Positions 1 to 12,884 of a DNA stretch of 64,000 bases are shown in pieces; positions within the stretch are counted from its first letter, which is position 1; each line of letters begins with the position of its first letter. Made by a program: the position numbers and the translations under genes. Location: positions 2,526,501 to 2,590,500 of the forward strand of contig CM060972.1 of the NCBI GenBank assembly GCA_030765045.1, in the 5' to 3' direction. The stretch comes from Tenodera sinensis (taxonomy: Eukaryota; Arthropoda; Insecta; Mantodea; Mantidae). The notes below the pieces were generated by a model. The model saw nothing but the letters and a program-made list of their open reading frames with translations. It made no database searches and was not told the DNA's origin.

Positions 1-61
1 ACTTACTGTTGGTGTTTTTAAACACATAAGCCGTGTGTGGGCAATATTTACGAACTGATTT

Positions 62-185
62 GAGAATTCAATGTCATTCTGGCAGGTTGTCACAATAGCT
101 TAATGGTTAGAGCATCCGCCTAGTAAGCGGAGGGTCTGTGGTTCAAATCCCAGCTGTGGCATTGAATTTTTAAGTCCCAGTTCTA
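62..185 (+). repeat. tRNA-Thr-like SINE copy 1
   Basis: Positions 89-161 fold as a tRNA: acceptor gtcacaa, D arm gcttaatggttagagc, anticodon stem tccgc/gcgga around a loop with AGT (Thr), and a T arm with ggttcaaatcc. It is flanked by gagaattcaatgtcattc before and ttgaatttttaagt after, sequences shared with the copies at 48046 and 59062. That shared flank marks it as a SINE rather than a single-copy tRNA gene. Confidence 0.7.
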
Positions 186-188
186 CCT

Positions 189-550
189 CTCTTATTCCTA
201 TATCTTCGTGTTCGCCGAGATAAACATTTGTACAAACTATCTTATTGCTTATTTCCTTGTAGGTACAAGGGGTATAAGGGCTTTGTGGGAAAGTCAAATA
301 TGTTAAAGCTTTGAGACTCCGTTTTCTTTGTCGGCTCAAGATATAAAAAATTAACAACTATGTTCCATTTCACGAAAGTTTTAAGTTCTCCAAAACTCAC
401 ACACATAACAAGGAATATCTCCGAAATGGTTCACCCTACAAGAAAATGTACTGAGACATAAATTGTGTATTTTAGCAAGATCTAAATTTTGTGTAGTATG
501 ATTTGGTCTATCTCTAACGGTTTACCAGTTATGCAAAGTAGGGAGTAGGT
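189..550 (+). repeat. Long-TIR repeat fragment
   Basis: Shares gataaacatttgtacaaact, cttgtaggtacaagggg, aacaaggaatatctccg and ggtttaccagttatgcaaa with the copies at 50580 and 28135. Confidence 0.7.
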
Positions 551-829
551 ACCAATAAAATCCCAAACCTGAACAACGTATTGATCAACCCAAATGGCAG
601 AAATCAAACAGAAAATTTATTTTCGAGCATACTATATAAGCATGAAGAAACTAAATCGGATGATAAAATGCAGAGAAAATCAACAAATCAGGAATCAATA
701 ACTCTTACTTTATAAAATAGCTGTAGCATGATTCCTTCTCAGCAGAAAATATCTGAGAACATTCGATATTAACTTCCTACAACAATGACGCAAAGCAACA
801 AGTTCACGATACTGGAAATAAGAAAATGT

Positions 830-2115
830 AAAATTATGTCTAGAAATGCAAGAAGTTTGAACTGTAAAAAGAATGAACTAAACTATTTTATACATAAAGA
901 AAATATAGACATTTTTATGATTACTAAAACATAGTTTAAACAAGGACATATTTTTGGAGTCCGTAATTACAAAATTATTAGATCTGACAGAATGAAAACT
1001 GGTGGAAGAGTTTTAGTACGATACAAAGATAATTAGAAATACAAAGAATCTTTTACCGCAACACTCAAGAAGAAACTATTATTAGTGGGGATTTTAACTA
1101 TACTTCTTCAATGAAGGATGGCAATTTTAATATCATGAATATTCCATTTGTCAAAAAACTGACAGCAGAAGATTTATGGTTTTAGAAACCATTTTAACAC
1201 AACAAACAGTTTAGCCATTTTAATTACAGAAATTCACTCAAGTTTCCTGAAGAAAAATTGTTAATTAGCAGTCAAACTAGACAACAGTAGAGCCTGTGAC
1301 TCCGTTCAATTAAATTTACTAACAGAAACATTAAAATAAATTAAACTACATATTAAAATGATAAGATGTATTATAAATGTGATGATTGACAGAGAAATCG
1401 CATTGCATCCTAGATTTCACTGTTGAGAAACAAGAATAACTATGTAGCTTGGGTTTACCGCAAGGATCATCATTGAGTCCTATCTTATATATTTTATATA
1501 CACTAATGTTAGACACATTGTTTAACTTGGAAATACAGCGACTTGCATTTATTGTTATATACTTCTGGTAAGACAGAAATGATGGACAATATTATTGCGA
1601 AGTTTGATGAGGGCATCAACAATATTATCGGAATATTGGAAGATAAAGGAATTCTTATAAATTCTGAACAAAGTCTATGGATAATTTTTAAAAAAGGAAG
1701 GAAAAAATTCAATAAAACACTTAGAATGGGAAATGAAATTGTTTCTAGCTGCAGTATAACGTTTCTGGGAATGGTTTTGGATAATAAATTATGGTAGAAT
1801 CTCCATATAAATCAGATAGTGCGTAAATTAAACAATATATTGTATATTTTCAAATATATTTCTGGAAAGAAATGGGGAGCTCATCCTTATACTCTACGAA
1901 TATTATATATCTAACAATTTGACAAATTCTACATTGGAGTATTGAGCTATACTATTGGGCGGAATATCACGTAAAAGCGAAGATTTTTTTAATTCAACAT
2001 TGTATAAAATAATTAAACAATGCCTGGGCATTTCTGGAACACCCTCAAGAACTCTAACATTTAAAGAATTTGGTATAATTCCGTTTAGATTGAAATAATT
2101 ACATCTAACTTGTAA
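830..2115 (+). pseudogene. Decayed non-LTR retrotransposon (endonuclease and RT remnants)
   Basis: A mutated endonuclease start (SRNARSLNCKKNELNYFIH, ENIDIFMITKT) is followed by RSDRMKTGGRVLVRYKD, then ISGDFNY-like words. From about 1450 the RT motif GLPQGSSLSPILY is readable across a shift, and IKQCLGISGTP with FGIIPF comes near 2010-2090. Stops and frame shifts are frequent throughout and it has no intact frame. It is a LINE of the endonuclease-RT type, much older than the copies at 6090 and 51015. Confidence 0.7.
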
Positions 2116-3054
2116 ATTTGTGGTTAAGTTGGGCTACTGCTTGTGTGTCGTGTCTCTGGATCAATTGTATAATAGTAACATTTTAAATGACTTGAAGGAA
2201 AACTTGAGCATCATGTACATGTGGATTCTATACAGGAAAATGGTGAAGAAGAGCGATGCATACTCCTGGACACACTGTTCACCGGAATATACTTCATTTT
2301 CAGTTAGACGTTGATGAAATACTTTCATGAAGGATATGCACAAGGCGGTACAGTTATACAGATACTTATCCGGCGGTTAACACATGGGAACCGGCCCCGT
2401 GTATCGCTCAAGAAGCCAGACAACCTTAAAGTGACTCTTTCAGGACTCTCTTAACCTCAAAATTCAGAGGAAACGGTTATGGCTGTGAACTAGCTCAGGA
2501 ATGGCAGGCATTTCGGCTACGCTGGGATTGCAAGTTGTGACGTCAGGATGGTCAGTCCACTGTTAAGGATCCCAGCCATTCGAGCTGGTCTGCTTGTGGT
2601 GCCTGCGAAGGTTAGTGTTCACATAAGTCAATATTGACAATACATGTTCAACCAAATTGGCTGAAAACTTTACAGAATCACATTTTGAGTATAGTACGAG
2701 CACTTGTGTGGTCCAGAAGTGCATAGGTGCCCACGAACTTGATCATCTTCTGCTTCTCTTCCTCCTCTATGAGTAATGTGCAGAAATTGGTCAGTAATAT
2801 TACGAATGCGTGAAAAAGACATTAAGAAGACAGTTCTGGCACAGAGTAGCTGCTAACATTGTTTACTCTTGTCTTGTCTTGGCAGCCACACTTATTTGGC
2901 CCTTCCTTCCTTCTCTCAAGGATTCCCAGCGTTCCTCAAGGTGAAGCAATGACAGTAGGCACCTACTTCCCTTGTCATCAAAGAATCGCTCGGTCGGCCG
3001 GTCACAGTTAAAACTGGATCTACTGTGTCATAACCCACCACCCACCCACAATCA
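2116..3054. other. No gene recognised
   Basis: Mixed sequence with a moderately GC-rich part at 2380-2600; short frames only. Confidence 0.4.
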
Positions 3055-3205
3055 CACCACTTTCTCTACTCACTCTCGTACTAACCAGTCTTAAAATCGT
3101 TATTCCTAAATCTTCTTCATATTAGTTCAGATAAACATTTGTACACGTTATCTTATAGCTTACTTTCTTGTAGGTACAAGAGGAATGTAGTAGACTTTAA
3201 TCAAA
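3055..3205 (+). repeat. Long-TIR repeat, left terminus fragment
   Basis: tttctctactcactctcgta through cttgtaggtacaagaggaat matches the terminal region at 50640. Confidence 0.6.
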
Positions 3206-4557
3206 ATTATTACACTATTTTTGAAAAAATAAAACCTGAACCAGGTTTCGATATTGAACTGACTTCTCGCTGTTTGAATTGTGTTGTCCACAGACATACA
3301 CCTAAGTGCCGCCATTATAAGGCAGTTTTAAACTATAGTACGTATAGGTTAAGGTTTTATAAACGCTAATATTCAGTTGAACTTTACTGGAACTCATCTA
3401 CAGTTTATTGCTATGCCGTACGTACGTGTGGATATTTCATGAACTGCTATTATCATAAACTTGAAACAACCCAGGAACCAAAAACTTTCTTAATTTCATC
3501 TAACACTTTCAAATCTACAAATTCCATGACTTTAAACAGACTCAACCTCACCAAACAGAAAAACCTAACCTCATTACGTCAAATATGAAACTGGATGCAG
3601 AAACCAACAAGAAGGTGTAAACCATAAAACCATAATAAATCTTAATGTTGGATTGCTATTAACATAATATATTTTTGAAAATTAAGCGTAAACATACAAG
3701 CAAGTGCCGTGTAATACAAGAAATACATATAGTTAAGCATACATATGGTGCTACAAACTTCAATGAGTGGGTATTAATAAAATTGTCTGTGTACGAGAAT
3801 GTATTAGTTTGCGACATGATTAACATCAAGTAAATAGAAAAAACAGTTTTAATGAACACTTTGTAGAACATAAACACACTGCATTTACGTGCAGCAACAC
3901 CATTACCAACATTACAATTGCATTTAGTCGTGGTTTAAGATGGGCGGTCGAACTTGTTACTATTTTTCGTTGTGAGTTGTTGTCCATTACCTTAAGTTAA
4001 CGTTACACTTCATTTTCATTCTAAATTAGCAACACAATTTGGTTATGGTGTAAGAAGATCAACGATCGTCTTTTGTCGCTATTATTGCGCTTTAGTTATA
4101 CATAATATATTCTGTAAGTTTAACATAACTTAAAGTCAGACATTTTGCTAATTTCTTTTGGGCGGAAGTTTTCATGGAGCCTGAAAAGGTGTCTTTGTAG
4201 CAAATCTCAGTATGCAACTTTTTGTGTGCAGTGCAATACCTCCTCTAGTTTATGTAATAGAGAAAGTAAACATATTATATTTTGCAATGACAAAAGCGTT
4301 TTGAGGAAAAGCCAAAATGCTGCAGCTGAAAGTGAGCCACTTAGGTTTATGTTTTGTTTCAACAGAAGAATGCACTCCAAATATGACTGGCAAGAGCGCT
4401 AATTTCACCAGCTGCTTCAGCGTGTTACTTGCACTACCAACCTAACAAACATCTCACCTCTCTTAAATGAACATTTGTTGTAACTGCCTAGTAAGCTGAA
4501 TAAACTAAAAATGTCTTTGTTTACTCTTGCATGTCCACAGTAAGTACAGGAAATATT
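3206..4557. other. No gene recognised
   Basis: AT-rich. A frame of 85 codons at 4145-4402 has no recognisable domain. Confidence 0.4.
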
Positions 4558-4558
4558 G

Positions 4559-4634
<76 letters not shown>
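4558..4634. repeat. (GT)n microsatellite
   Basis: About 37 GT units, uninterrupted; it creates false His-Thr or Cys-Val frames on the two strands. Confidence 0.97.
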
Positions 4635-4637
<3 letters not shown>

Positions 4638-4639
4638 AG

Positions 4640-4860
4640 TTCAGCATCTTCCAAGAATACTCCACTCCAAACTATACTTTATATGAAGCCTTTTGCGAAA
4701 GTTTCTATTTTACTAAACATGGCTCCAAAGATTTTCATTAAAATACCGTAAGTTTATGATGAATGAAACGTATATATTGAATTTTTTAAGAAGTCGTCTT
4801 CATTAAGTATGTGTCAAGTGCAGGAGTATAGTTATAAATTGCTGTATACAATTGTGGAGA
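4640..4860 (+). repeat. Long-TIR repeat, internal fragment after the GT tract
   Basis: ctccactccaaactatactt, atggctccaaagattttcat and gaatgaaacgtatatattga match internal parts of the family. Confidence 0.55.
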
Positions 4861-5121
4861 AGTTAGATTCAAATCATGTGTTTACAATTTACGAAAGAAA
4901 CAAAGCGATTGCGATATTCATATGTTGGTCTCTGTTTTAGTCGACGGTTAGTGATTTTAAACGCACCTATATTAACTGACGTCAAGTATCTACAGCAGAA
5001 TGCTGATAAAGCAGACAGAGGCTTTATTAACACGGGCGATTTACACCCCCGATCTGTGACGTCTATTACGTCGATTGGGTCTGTGAGATCCACGCCATTA
5101 GTTGATTCTGTCTTGGTCGAC

Positions 5122-6089
5122 TCAACACACGACGAACGTCTGGTGATCCAAATCTGTGTCACATGATTTGACTTGTGTTTTTAAGACTCTGGCCCGGGAC
5201 TTCGGCCATCCGAACCTGCTGGCTCTAACAAAATGACTAGTCCACCGACTAAGGGTTAGCGCAACCCATGGTTTTTCGGAGGTTTCCCGGGGTCGCCAGG
5301 AGAATGCTGAGAAGTAGGAATTTCCATATCTTCCAAATTTCCTGTCCCTCCATTTTGTTACATTAATCGTTTTATTTCGCCGTTCGAGACGGTTAGGTTC
5401 TTTCAGGGTTGTAAGCGTCGGCGAGCGTCGCGACAGCAGAACAAATGCGCTCTGGAAATCTCGTCCCCCGGATAGGAAGGTGAGCCACTCCGTCGGGGTG
5501 CTTCTAACTGGGAAAATATAGGTACCGTGCCACCTAGGACCCATTCGACTCATGCATCCCCTCTGGGAGTGCCCCGTCAGAGAAATAGACACAAAAGATC
5601 GTCTCGCCTTTCGGTCGAGGTGCTAAGTCCCTCTTCGCACATTATTCAGTCATTGGAAACATGATACCAGAGGTAAGACCGTCTGATTAATTCCAACGTC
5701 GTGGGTTCAGGTTGCTTTGTTTAAGTGAGGCTCCAGAGGCAGTTCGAGTCGAGTGGGGAAGCTTATTCCCCCACCCGAAGTGTCTTTACCGCAGTACCTA
5801 GCCGTTATACGGCTTTACCTGCGCGATAGTATGGTGTTTTGGTCTACAGGGATTAAACTCTGGGAATGTTTGGGATCAGGGGTATTTTAGGGACAAGATG
5901 GATGATGGTAGGGATTGGTCCATGAACGGGCACTGCCCATACATGCTGATTGGCTGGTTAGTCAATCAGGTGACGCGCTAATCTCCTCCTGATTCTGGCC
6001 GTCAGTCACACACTGAGAGGTGATCTGAGTTAGGCGATTTACTCTGTTTTAAGTACAGGTATTCATTTTGCCTTTCCCATCTGCGAAAA
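5122..6089 (-). other. GC-rich stretch, probably LINE 3' region and another repeat
   Basis: It contains a 156-codon minus-strand frame (5592-5122) with no recognised domain, and words such as ttcggaggtttcccggggtc that look like repetitive DNA. The part adjoining 6090 is likely the 3' untranslated region of the Jockey-like LINE. No poly-A or target duplication was found. Confidence 0.35.
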
Positions 6090-7445
6090 TTAGACCGTAG
6101 GACTTAAAATGTCCTTCGGCAATTTTTTAGATGGTAGTCGGCGAGGCTCACTCTGGTCATATTGTCCCAGAGTATTCACCAGTGGATTAGGGTGGTTCTG
6201 GAGTTTGTTGTACATTGTTCGAGCGCGGGTTTTAATCACGTCGACAATGTACGGGATGCCGGAATGTTCGTGAAGGATGTGGGCAGGAAATCTCCAACCA
6301 GTGTCGTAGATCATCCTTAATGCCCGATTCTGCAACGTCTGGAGTCTGATGAAGGTGGACTTTGCCACCACTCCCCAGATCTCGCATCCGTACAGGACCA
6401 GAGGCGGGATGATCGCACGATACAGCTGGAGTTTCAGGCGAATGGGCATGGTTTTGGAACTGAGGATAGGATACAACTGCCGTAGGGCTGCGTGACCTTG
6501 TAGTACTTTGCCCCTGACGTGATGCCTATACGTTAGCCGCCGGTCCAACGCGACCCCGAGATACTTCGCCGTATTGACCCAAGGGATCCGACGGCGCCGA
6601 AGCACGAGGTCCTGCGGGAGCCGGTTTGCCAGCGTGTTGGCCAGGAGAATCGCAGAGCTTTTCTCCGGGTTGATAGACATGCGCCAGTTCTCGCACCATC
6701 TACTGATGGTACAGAGGTGGGCTTGTACTTGACGGTAGCTGTAGCGCGGGTTCTTGTTTGCTGCGAAGATCAGTAGATCGTCCGCATACTGACAGATGTG
6801 AGTGTTGGGGTGCGTGGGGAGATCGGCCATGTAAGCATTAAAGAGTGCCGGTGACAGTACACTGCCCTCGGGAACTCCTGCGCCAATGGGCCTTTCTCGG
6901 GAAAATGAACCCTCCACCTTCACTCGGAAGCTACGTTCCTGTAGGAAACTAGCCACCAAGTAAATATATGGAGGGGGGATTTCGTGCTGTATGAGTTTGT
7001 AGATAAGCCCTACGTGCCAGGTGGTAGAGAACGCCTTTTCCACGTCAAGCAACACTGCCACCGTTTTGGCCCTTTCCTGGTAAGCCAGGGAGGCCTTTTC
7101 GGCTACTCGCAGTAGTTGCTCGGTTGTGGAATGGTCAGAACGAAAACCAAACTGATGTTCCGGTAGGAGGCCTTTTTCCTCTAAAAGAGGTCGAAGGCGG
7201 GTCAGGAACAGTTTCTCGAAAACTTTCGAGATAACTGGTAGGAGGCTGATGGAACGGTAGCTAGAAGGAAAGATCGGATTCTTGCCCGGCTTCAACACGC
7301 ATACCACACGCGCCCTCTTCCAGTCTTCCGGAAAATGGCGCATGCTTAGGCACACGTTGTAGATCCGAGTCAAGTGCATCACGGCTCTAAAGGGAAGGTG
7401 CTGGAGCATTTCCGCTGTTACCCGGTCCTGCCCAGGGGCTTTTAG
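6090..7445 (-). mobile_element. Jockey-like LINE, 5'-truncated ORF2 with intact RT frame
   Basis: One open frame of about 450 codons begins inside the KAPGQDRVTAEMLQHLP motif and ends at 6090. RT motifs in order are FGFRSDHSTTEQL, DVEKAF, IGAGVPEGSVLSPALFN, QYADDLLIFA (catalytic YADD) and the Jockey-type C-terminal thumb (PPLVLYGCEIWGV, LQTLQNRALRMI). There is no RNase H. The residue after EKAF is Ser where Asp is usual, so activity is doubtful. The frame is cut at about 7445, typical of incomplete reverse transcription. GC content is far above the flanks, and the lack of stops implies a recent insertion. The 3' untranslated part probably continues to about 5640; its end was not placed. Confidence 0.85.
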
Positions 7446-8803
7446 TGTAGCTCGTACTTAAAAACGACAGCTCCGTGTCAGTAGATTTATGGTAGCAGCC
7501 AATAAGGAACAAGCTTGCTAACAAGTGGTCACAGAAGTAACTTGTTCGCCGCTGACACGTGTCTGGTTGGTAGGCGAGCACATGTTCCTATGTCCAACAA
7601 CATACATAACCTGCCGCAATAGCAAAACAAGTAACCTCGATAGTTTTAGTCATTCACTGCAGTAATGTCGCCAACGTAGCGTCTTGCAGATATTGAAACA
7701 GTGAATATGTTCACCACACGTGCCACTGTTACAAGCAAATTCTGTTGCATTCAGTAAACAGGTGAACTTGGTGTTTCACTGTTGTGTGTTGATCTAGTAC
7801 CATTGTGTTACGACATAACGAAAGTTTATTAAGATCGCAGAGATTATGTCACGAGTGCCATATCGCTGTTTGCCCTGCTGGGACATGTAAATAAAACGTT
7901 AGTTTACATCACTGACAACTTTTACCAGTTCATAGCGTATTGACTTAGTTAACGTTGGTAACAAACACTTGGATGATTGGCAGACAACTGCCGACCTGGT
8001 GCATGCGCAGTAAGTAACTACATTTGCATTTAGCTTTCAATGTTTCATTTCAAGCGAACTTATGTATATCTAACCGTTTAAAACCTTATTGTTTTATGTT
8101 TGGATCATATTTTCCTTTCGTATACGATGTAATATCTCAACTGATGCCAGGAGTTTGAAAAAAAATGTTGCGGGACGTAAAGTAAAGAAGAATGAGCTTC
8201 TCGTGTTCGCAGAGACATGGGGCGGATATTTGCTGACAAGACAGTGTTTCCCTCCTGGACTAAAGGACATGCTAGGGACTTCCGCGCGTCTCTGTTCCCT
8301 TTACTTCATCCCTGGAAGTTGGTAGTCGCACTATACTGCACCCACCACCGTGTGTGAGGTTGCCACCTTCACAACAATGAACTAATGGACATACTAGCAA
8401 GTGTTAAACATTTGTCAACAATATGCAGGTTAGATATTCAGTCATATAATTAAAGTTTTTACATCATTAATAACAACAGCGTGCAAATACCAGCAGCAAT
8501 TTGGAGCTGAAACAAACCAATAAAATGTCTAAACAATGCTGAAAAGGTAAAATGTAAGAGAATTATAGAAATAACCCGAACATGTCTATTTTGTCCATCA
8601 ACTTGTTTTGCTATACTCGAGTACATCGCTATGAACAGAATCTATGCTCAGGTTATGTTTGACTAGAGGTGGAAATAACATTACTTTGTGACAATGTACT
8701 CGGCGCAGTATTTCGTTATTTTGCTCGTTTTTCATGAAATTTCGGTCATACATAAGGTTAATAAAGAAATGAAGGTATTGTGAGAGTGAGATGGTTTACT
8801 GAC
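7446..8803. other. Probable intron of the PDZ gene
   Basis: No exon with the second half of a PDZ domain is readable on the minus strand. A 78-codon plus-strand frame at 8089 is unrecognised. Confidence 0.4.
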
Positions 8804-8936
8804 CTTGGTGATGATGAGTGGTGCACCGGCATCTGAGCCACCGACCAGCCGGAGTCCCCAGGCCTGCTTAGCGTTGTTCCGCTGTAGTGTGACACTAAAC
8901 TCATGTGCTTTACTCATTGCGGGCGGGTGAGCTGTA
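8804..8936 (-). CDS. PDZ-domain protein (Zasp/PDLIM type), first coding exon
   Basis: The ATG at 8917 opens MSKAHEFSVTLQRNNAKQAW, then GLRLVGGSDAGAPLIITK, ending at the donor AAG|gtcagt in phase 0. The WGLRLVGGSD motif after an FSVTL strand is the carboxylate-binding loop and first strands of a PDZ domain at the extreme N-terminus, as in the muscle Z-disc PDZ-LIM proteins Zasp and PDLIM. A clear acceptor (tctcttacag) lies 19 bases before the ATG, so a 5' untranslated exon lies upstream, at higher coordinates. The rest of the PDZ domain is not found between 1 and 8800 and should lie beyond the left edge. The exact family member cannot be named from 38 residues. Confidence 0.62.
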
Positions 8937-9009
8937 CTGTAAGAGAGTCATGCCATGCCTAGCGTTGGTGCTTGCAGCTTCATCTACCCACCCACCCACC
9001 CACCTATAC

Positions 9010-9290
9010 TTCAATATCAACATCTCACTGCAAATATGTATGTTTTAACATCCCCTGAATCCAAAACAAGTACTTTTAGAAAAAAGATACCTCTGTGAGT
9101 GTGTGAGTGTGTGTGTGTGTGTTTGTGTGTGCGCGCGCGCGCGGCTTTAAATATGAAACTCGGTATTTGAGTTCACCGTCGCCCAAGCATGCCACATACA
9201 TATTTTCAATCCCCTCAGACTCCCCTTTTAATAAAATAGCGTTCGAAAATTTTTATTTTCTCAAAAATGAGTGTTAACCCGTAACTGGTA
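9010..9290 (+). repeat. Long-TIR repeat, internal fragment with GT/GC tract
   Basis: gtatgttttaacatcccctg and cttttagaaaaaagatacct precede a (GT)n(GC)n tract at 9093-9143, in the same place as gtgtgtatgtgg at 29168. Confidence 0.5.
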
Positions 9291-10024
9291 TACCTGGATT
9301 CCAGTGACCCCAAGGCGATATGTGTGGGAGCACTGGTATTCTCCTGACCATCAGCCCACGACCCTGGTGTACCTTTGGTCAAATGTGTTTTTCTTAACAT
9401 CACTTTCATTGTTTTGGACTTGCTGTACCAGAGTGTGCAAAAATGAGTGCCCATCTAAGGACAGGAAAGCACCAAGATGTCGAACACTACCTTTGTGTTT
9501 GGAATGTTCCAGAGATTCGTGTCCAAAATGTTTTACATAAGTAAAAAAACCGAATTTGACTAATAATGGCACTAAACAATCTAAACATAAGGTTTTGTCT
9601 CAATTGCTGCTACGGCTTACGATTTGCATATATGAGGTTATGTCATTTAGCTAAAAATATTGTAATTCAATCCCCCATAAGTTATCCCTACAGAAATATT
9701 GTTTCATTTGAACTCTTTAGGACGTTCATAGTTTAGAAGAACAAGCTATTTTAAGTTAATATGCAAAGTTTCATAGCAGATGAGTAGAATTTTGTATTTA
9801 CACGTGTTTTAGATTCTGTGCTTATGTGCCTTACTGTCGTATTGTATAACTTTTGTAAGAGATGGTCAAAAGCATCCAATATAATTTTAAATTAGTAATA
9901 ATAAGTTCTTATTAAATGTTTTATATTTACATCGCACCCAATAGCTTGCTTTCCTACCAAAAGAACCTGATAATTGACATTGGTCTTGGGGACCCGGGAA
10001 TTCCTTATTTGTCACTATTTTAGG
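9291..10024. other. Upstream of the PDZ exon, nothing recognised
   Basis: Short frames only; overlapping plus and minus frames at 9271-9572 have no domain. Confidence 0.35.
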
Positions 10025-10575
10025 TTAAACGATTTTAATTAAAATACCATATATTTAGAATATTTTCATAAGAAATAAAACATATGTTGAATTTTCCAAG
10101 CATAAACTCTAAAGTCCTCTTCATTGTGAGTGACTTTTGTATAACTGGTAAGCTGTAAGAGGAAGACCAAATATTACTATACTATTTACGTCATCTTAAC
10201 GCATAAAATTTATGTTTACTTTTTTAGTGCGGTTAACTCTGTCCAATTTGTTCCTTCTTATCGGTTTTGAATTTTGAATTATTTATACTTTTCTCAAATG
10301 AGAAGTTGCTATTCGATTTTTTATTTCTTACTCATGCAAAGAGAACGCAATTTCAAAGTCATCACATAACGATCACCTCTTAAAACATTTCACTGTCACT
10401 TAAAGTCTACTTTAGTCCCCTTGTACCTGCAATAAAATTAGTAATAAGATAATTTCTGCAAATGTTTATCTCGGCTAAAGTGTAGTAGATAGAGGAATAA
10501 ATACTTGTAACAATAGTTTATGCAAGAGCAAGTAGAGAAAGTCATGTGAGTGTAGCACATCAGATTTTTGTGTAT
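10025..10575 (+). repeat. Long-TIR repeat, right-end copy
   Basis: ttaaaataccatatatttag, gtataactggtaagctgtaa and the terminus gtcatgtgagtgtagcacat match the family. Confidence 0.65.
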
Positions 10576-10789
10576 TTTATTTCATTCACTTTAACAAAAT
10601 CGTGGTGAAATTACAGATATTTTGAACAGAAGCTACATATACTGTGCCAAAAATAAAAACAATAAATAAACTAAGAAGAGAAAGAAAAAAATTATATTCA
10701 CATGCATTTCTTAAATCATAAAGCATTGTTACAAAAATGTAGTTTTCTATGTGATACTTGTTAATGAAGGTAAATTTGCAATTTACGCA

Positions 10790-11215
10790 TTTCATTGTAG
10801 GATGGTAGATTTTTAAAGAGATGCTCGCTATGTGATGACTTTGAAATCCCGCTCTTTTTATGACCAAGAAATACAAAATTAATAACACTCGCATTTAAGA
10901 TACCTAGTATAGGTATTGGAAAATTGAAACGTATAACAAGGAACATCTTAGAAATGCTTAACTCCACAAACCTTTTCATATACATTGTATATTTTAACGA
11001 CATGCGTATTTTTGTGTAGTAATATTTTGTGTGTCTCTTACAGTTTGCAAGTTATATAAAAGTTATTCAAAATGAAAATCCCTTCAGAGAATATTCCCAG
11101 AAAATTCAACATATATGTTTTATTTGTCATGAAAATATCTTAAATATATGATATTTTAATTAAAATCGTTGGAGCTATTTTTGAGAAAACTAAATGTTCT
11201 AAAAAGTGTCCGTCT
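10790..11215 (+). repeat. Long-TIR repeat, internal copy
   Basis: gtataacaaggaacatctta, cagaaaattcaacatatatg and tgtcatgaaaatatcttaaa match 28135-28560 in order. Confidence 0.65.
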
Positions 11216-11359
11216 GCATGCAATACAGTTCGACAGTGTCGCCACGGCAGAATGAAGTATTGTATAATGTCCCATTTTTCGCGATATACTGAAAAAGTGT
11301 GGAATTTTTAAGTCAATATAAAGCCATTCGCTTTTAAACATTTCACGATCAATCTGATT

Positions 11360-11366
11360 TTCTCTC

Positions 11367-11449
<83 letters not shown>
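11360..11449. repeat. (TC)n microsatellite
   Basis: About 45 TC units with one tg interruption near 11373. Confidence 0.97.
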
Positions 11450-11450
<1 letters not shown>

Positions 11451-11509
11451 CTGCAACTATACCGAAATTTATAATGTGCTACTTCTGCAAAGGTTTAGAT
11501 TAACATGAC

Positions 11510-11942
11510 ATGAATCGCGGCCCGATAGTCAACGACTTCCTCATAGTTTGCGTCTTCCGGTCAGTGTTGCCAAAATAAATTCATTTGCCGGTCGGTTTCA
11601 TATCTCTGAACATATCTTGTTGGACCATTTATTGATACAGGAACAATCGTACTGTATGGAAACCGTGTAAGAATGTCGACATTTGGGGAATCTTCACTTG
11701 AAGAAGTAGATGAAATAATAGAACATTATAAACTAGAAAACACCAAGAGGAACAGACTGTTTATTGCAATGCAACTGCTTGAACTAGGACTCCATTTTGT
11801 ACAGTTCGAAAGAGATTTAACAGCAAAGATGATGATGATAATACATTAAACTTCGGAAGACCTTACTTGACAAAACTAGGTTATTCAACATATTTCGTAA
11901 GTAGCTTGTTTTTAGAGTTTTATTATCCTGTGCTCTTGTATA
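11510..11942 (+). repeat. Dispersed repeat pair, left copy
   Basis: cggcccgatagtcaacgact, cttccggtcagtgttgcca, tcttcacttgaagaag and tttttagagttttattatc recur in the same order at 22960-23722. A short frame, FGESSLEEVDEIIEHYKLEN, resembles the start of ZMYM/KIAA1958-like or Crypton proteins, but it is broken. Confidence 0.6.
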
Positions 11943-12600
11943 TGGTAAAAACGAAATCTAAGTAGAGGTTGTGTTTGTAATGATTAAACAAAACCACGGT
12001 ATCGCGAGCTGCAGTCGCTCGATGTTTTCGGAATAGCATGACTCGTGATAAAACAAGCATGCGTAGGAATAGTGTGGACATTATATACATATGTAAAACG
12101 AAAGTATACACGCCGATGTTAACTGTGAGTTATGCGCTGCTAGTGAAGCTAACTAAACGGTTTGATGCCTTAAAATACATTTAGTTGTGGTTTAGTGCGG
12201 CTCGCGCTATCAGATGGCACAATCTGGCGCCTTGCCATACAGACACACGACCTTCGAAACACGTACCTTGTGTCAGTTATTGCAAATATTGAAATACGCT
12301 CAGCGTTTGTACAAAATGCTTATGTGATACAGTAATTGATATTAAACATCGTGCATTGTTTAATAAGCTTTCCTCTCATGGGGTAAACATATGAAACACT
12401 ACGTCTCCATGGGGAACTGAAATCTATTTCACTCCAATCACATTCTCAATACGATCCTCGTTTCCATGTTGAATTCAATCCGGACTGAGATCGATGTAGC
12501 CAACCTCAACAACTTTATAATGTTCTTTATTTTATGTTATTCTCATAGATCTGTAAAAGCATTATTGCTGATCGATCTTAATAAAAATTAAAAAAAAAAA

Positions 12601-12884
12601 TGGTTTGAGGTTAGTGAATGTTTTAGAAGAATGTGAGATTATAGAAACAATAAAAGGGATTTGTTGTTGTGTTTGATTACAGCACTTTCAAATCGATTTG
12701 AATCCGCGTTTCCATGCAGTATTCAATCCGGACTGAGATCGATGGTTTGAGGTTAGTGAATGTTTTAGAAGAATGTGAGATTATAGAAACAATAAAAGGG
12801 ATTTGTTGTTGTGTTTGATTACGCACTTTCAAATCGATTTGAATCCGCGTTTCCATGCAGTATTCAATCCGGAATAAGAATTCA
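12601..12884. repeat. 142-bp tandem duplication
   Basis: tggtttgaggttagtgaatg starts at 12601 and 12743 and the two units are nearly identical (acagcac versus acgcac is one difference). The closing word aatccggactgagatcgat also occurs once upstream near 12477. Confidence 0.85.

Noticed and set aside
89..161. Functional tRNA-Thr gene
   Set aside because: Shared non-tRNA flanks with several other copies point to a SINE; no Pol III terminator directly follows.
4417..4751. His-Thr and Cys-Val repeat frames
   Set aside because: Produced by the GT microsatellite.
5122..5592. 156-codon minus-strand frame as a gene
   Set aside because: No domain, GC-rich repetitive context, no splice or start support.
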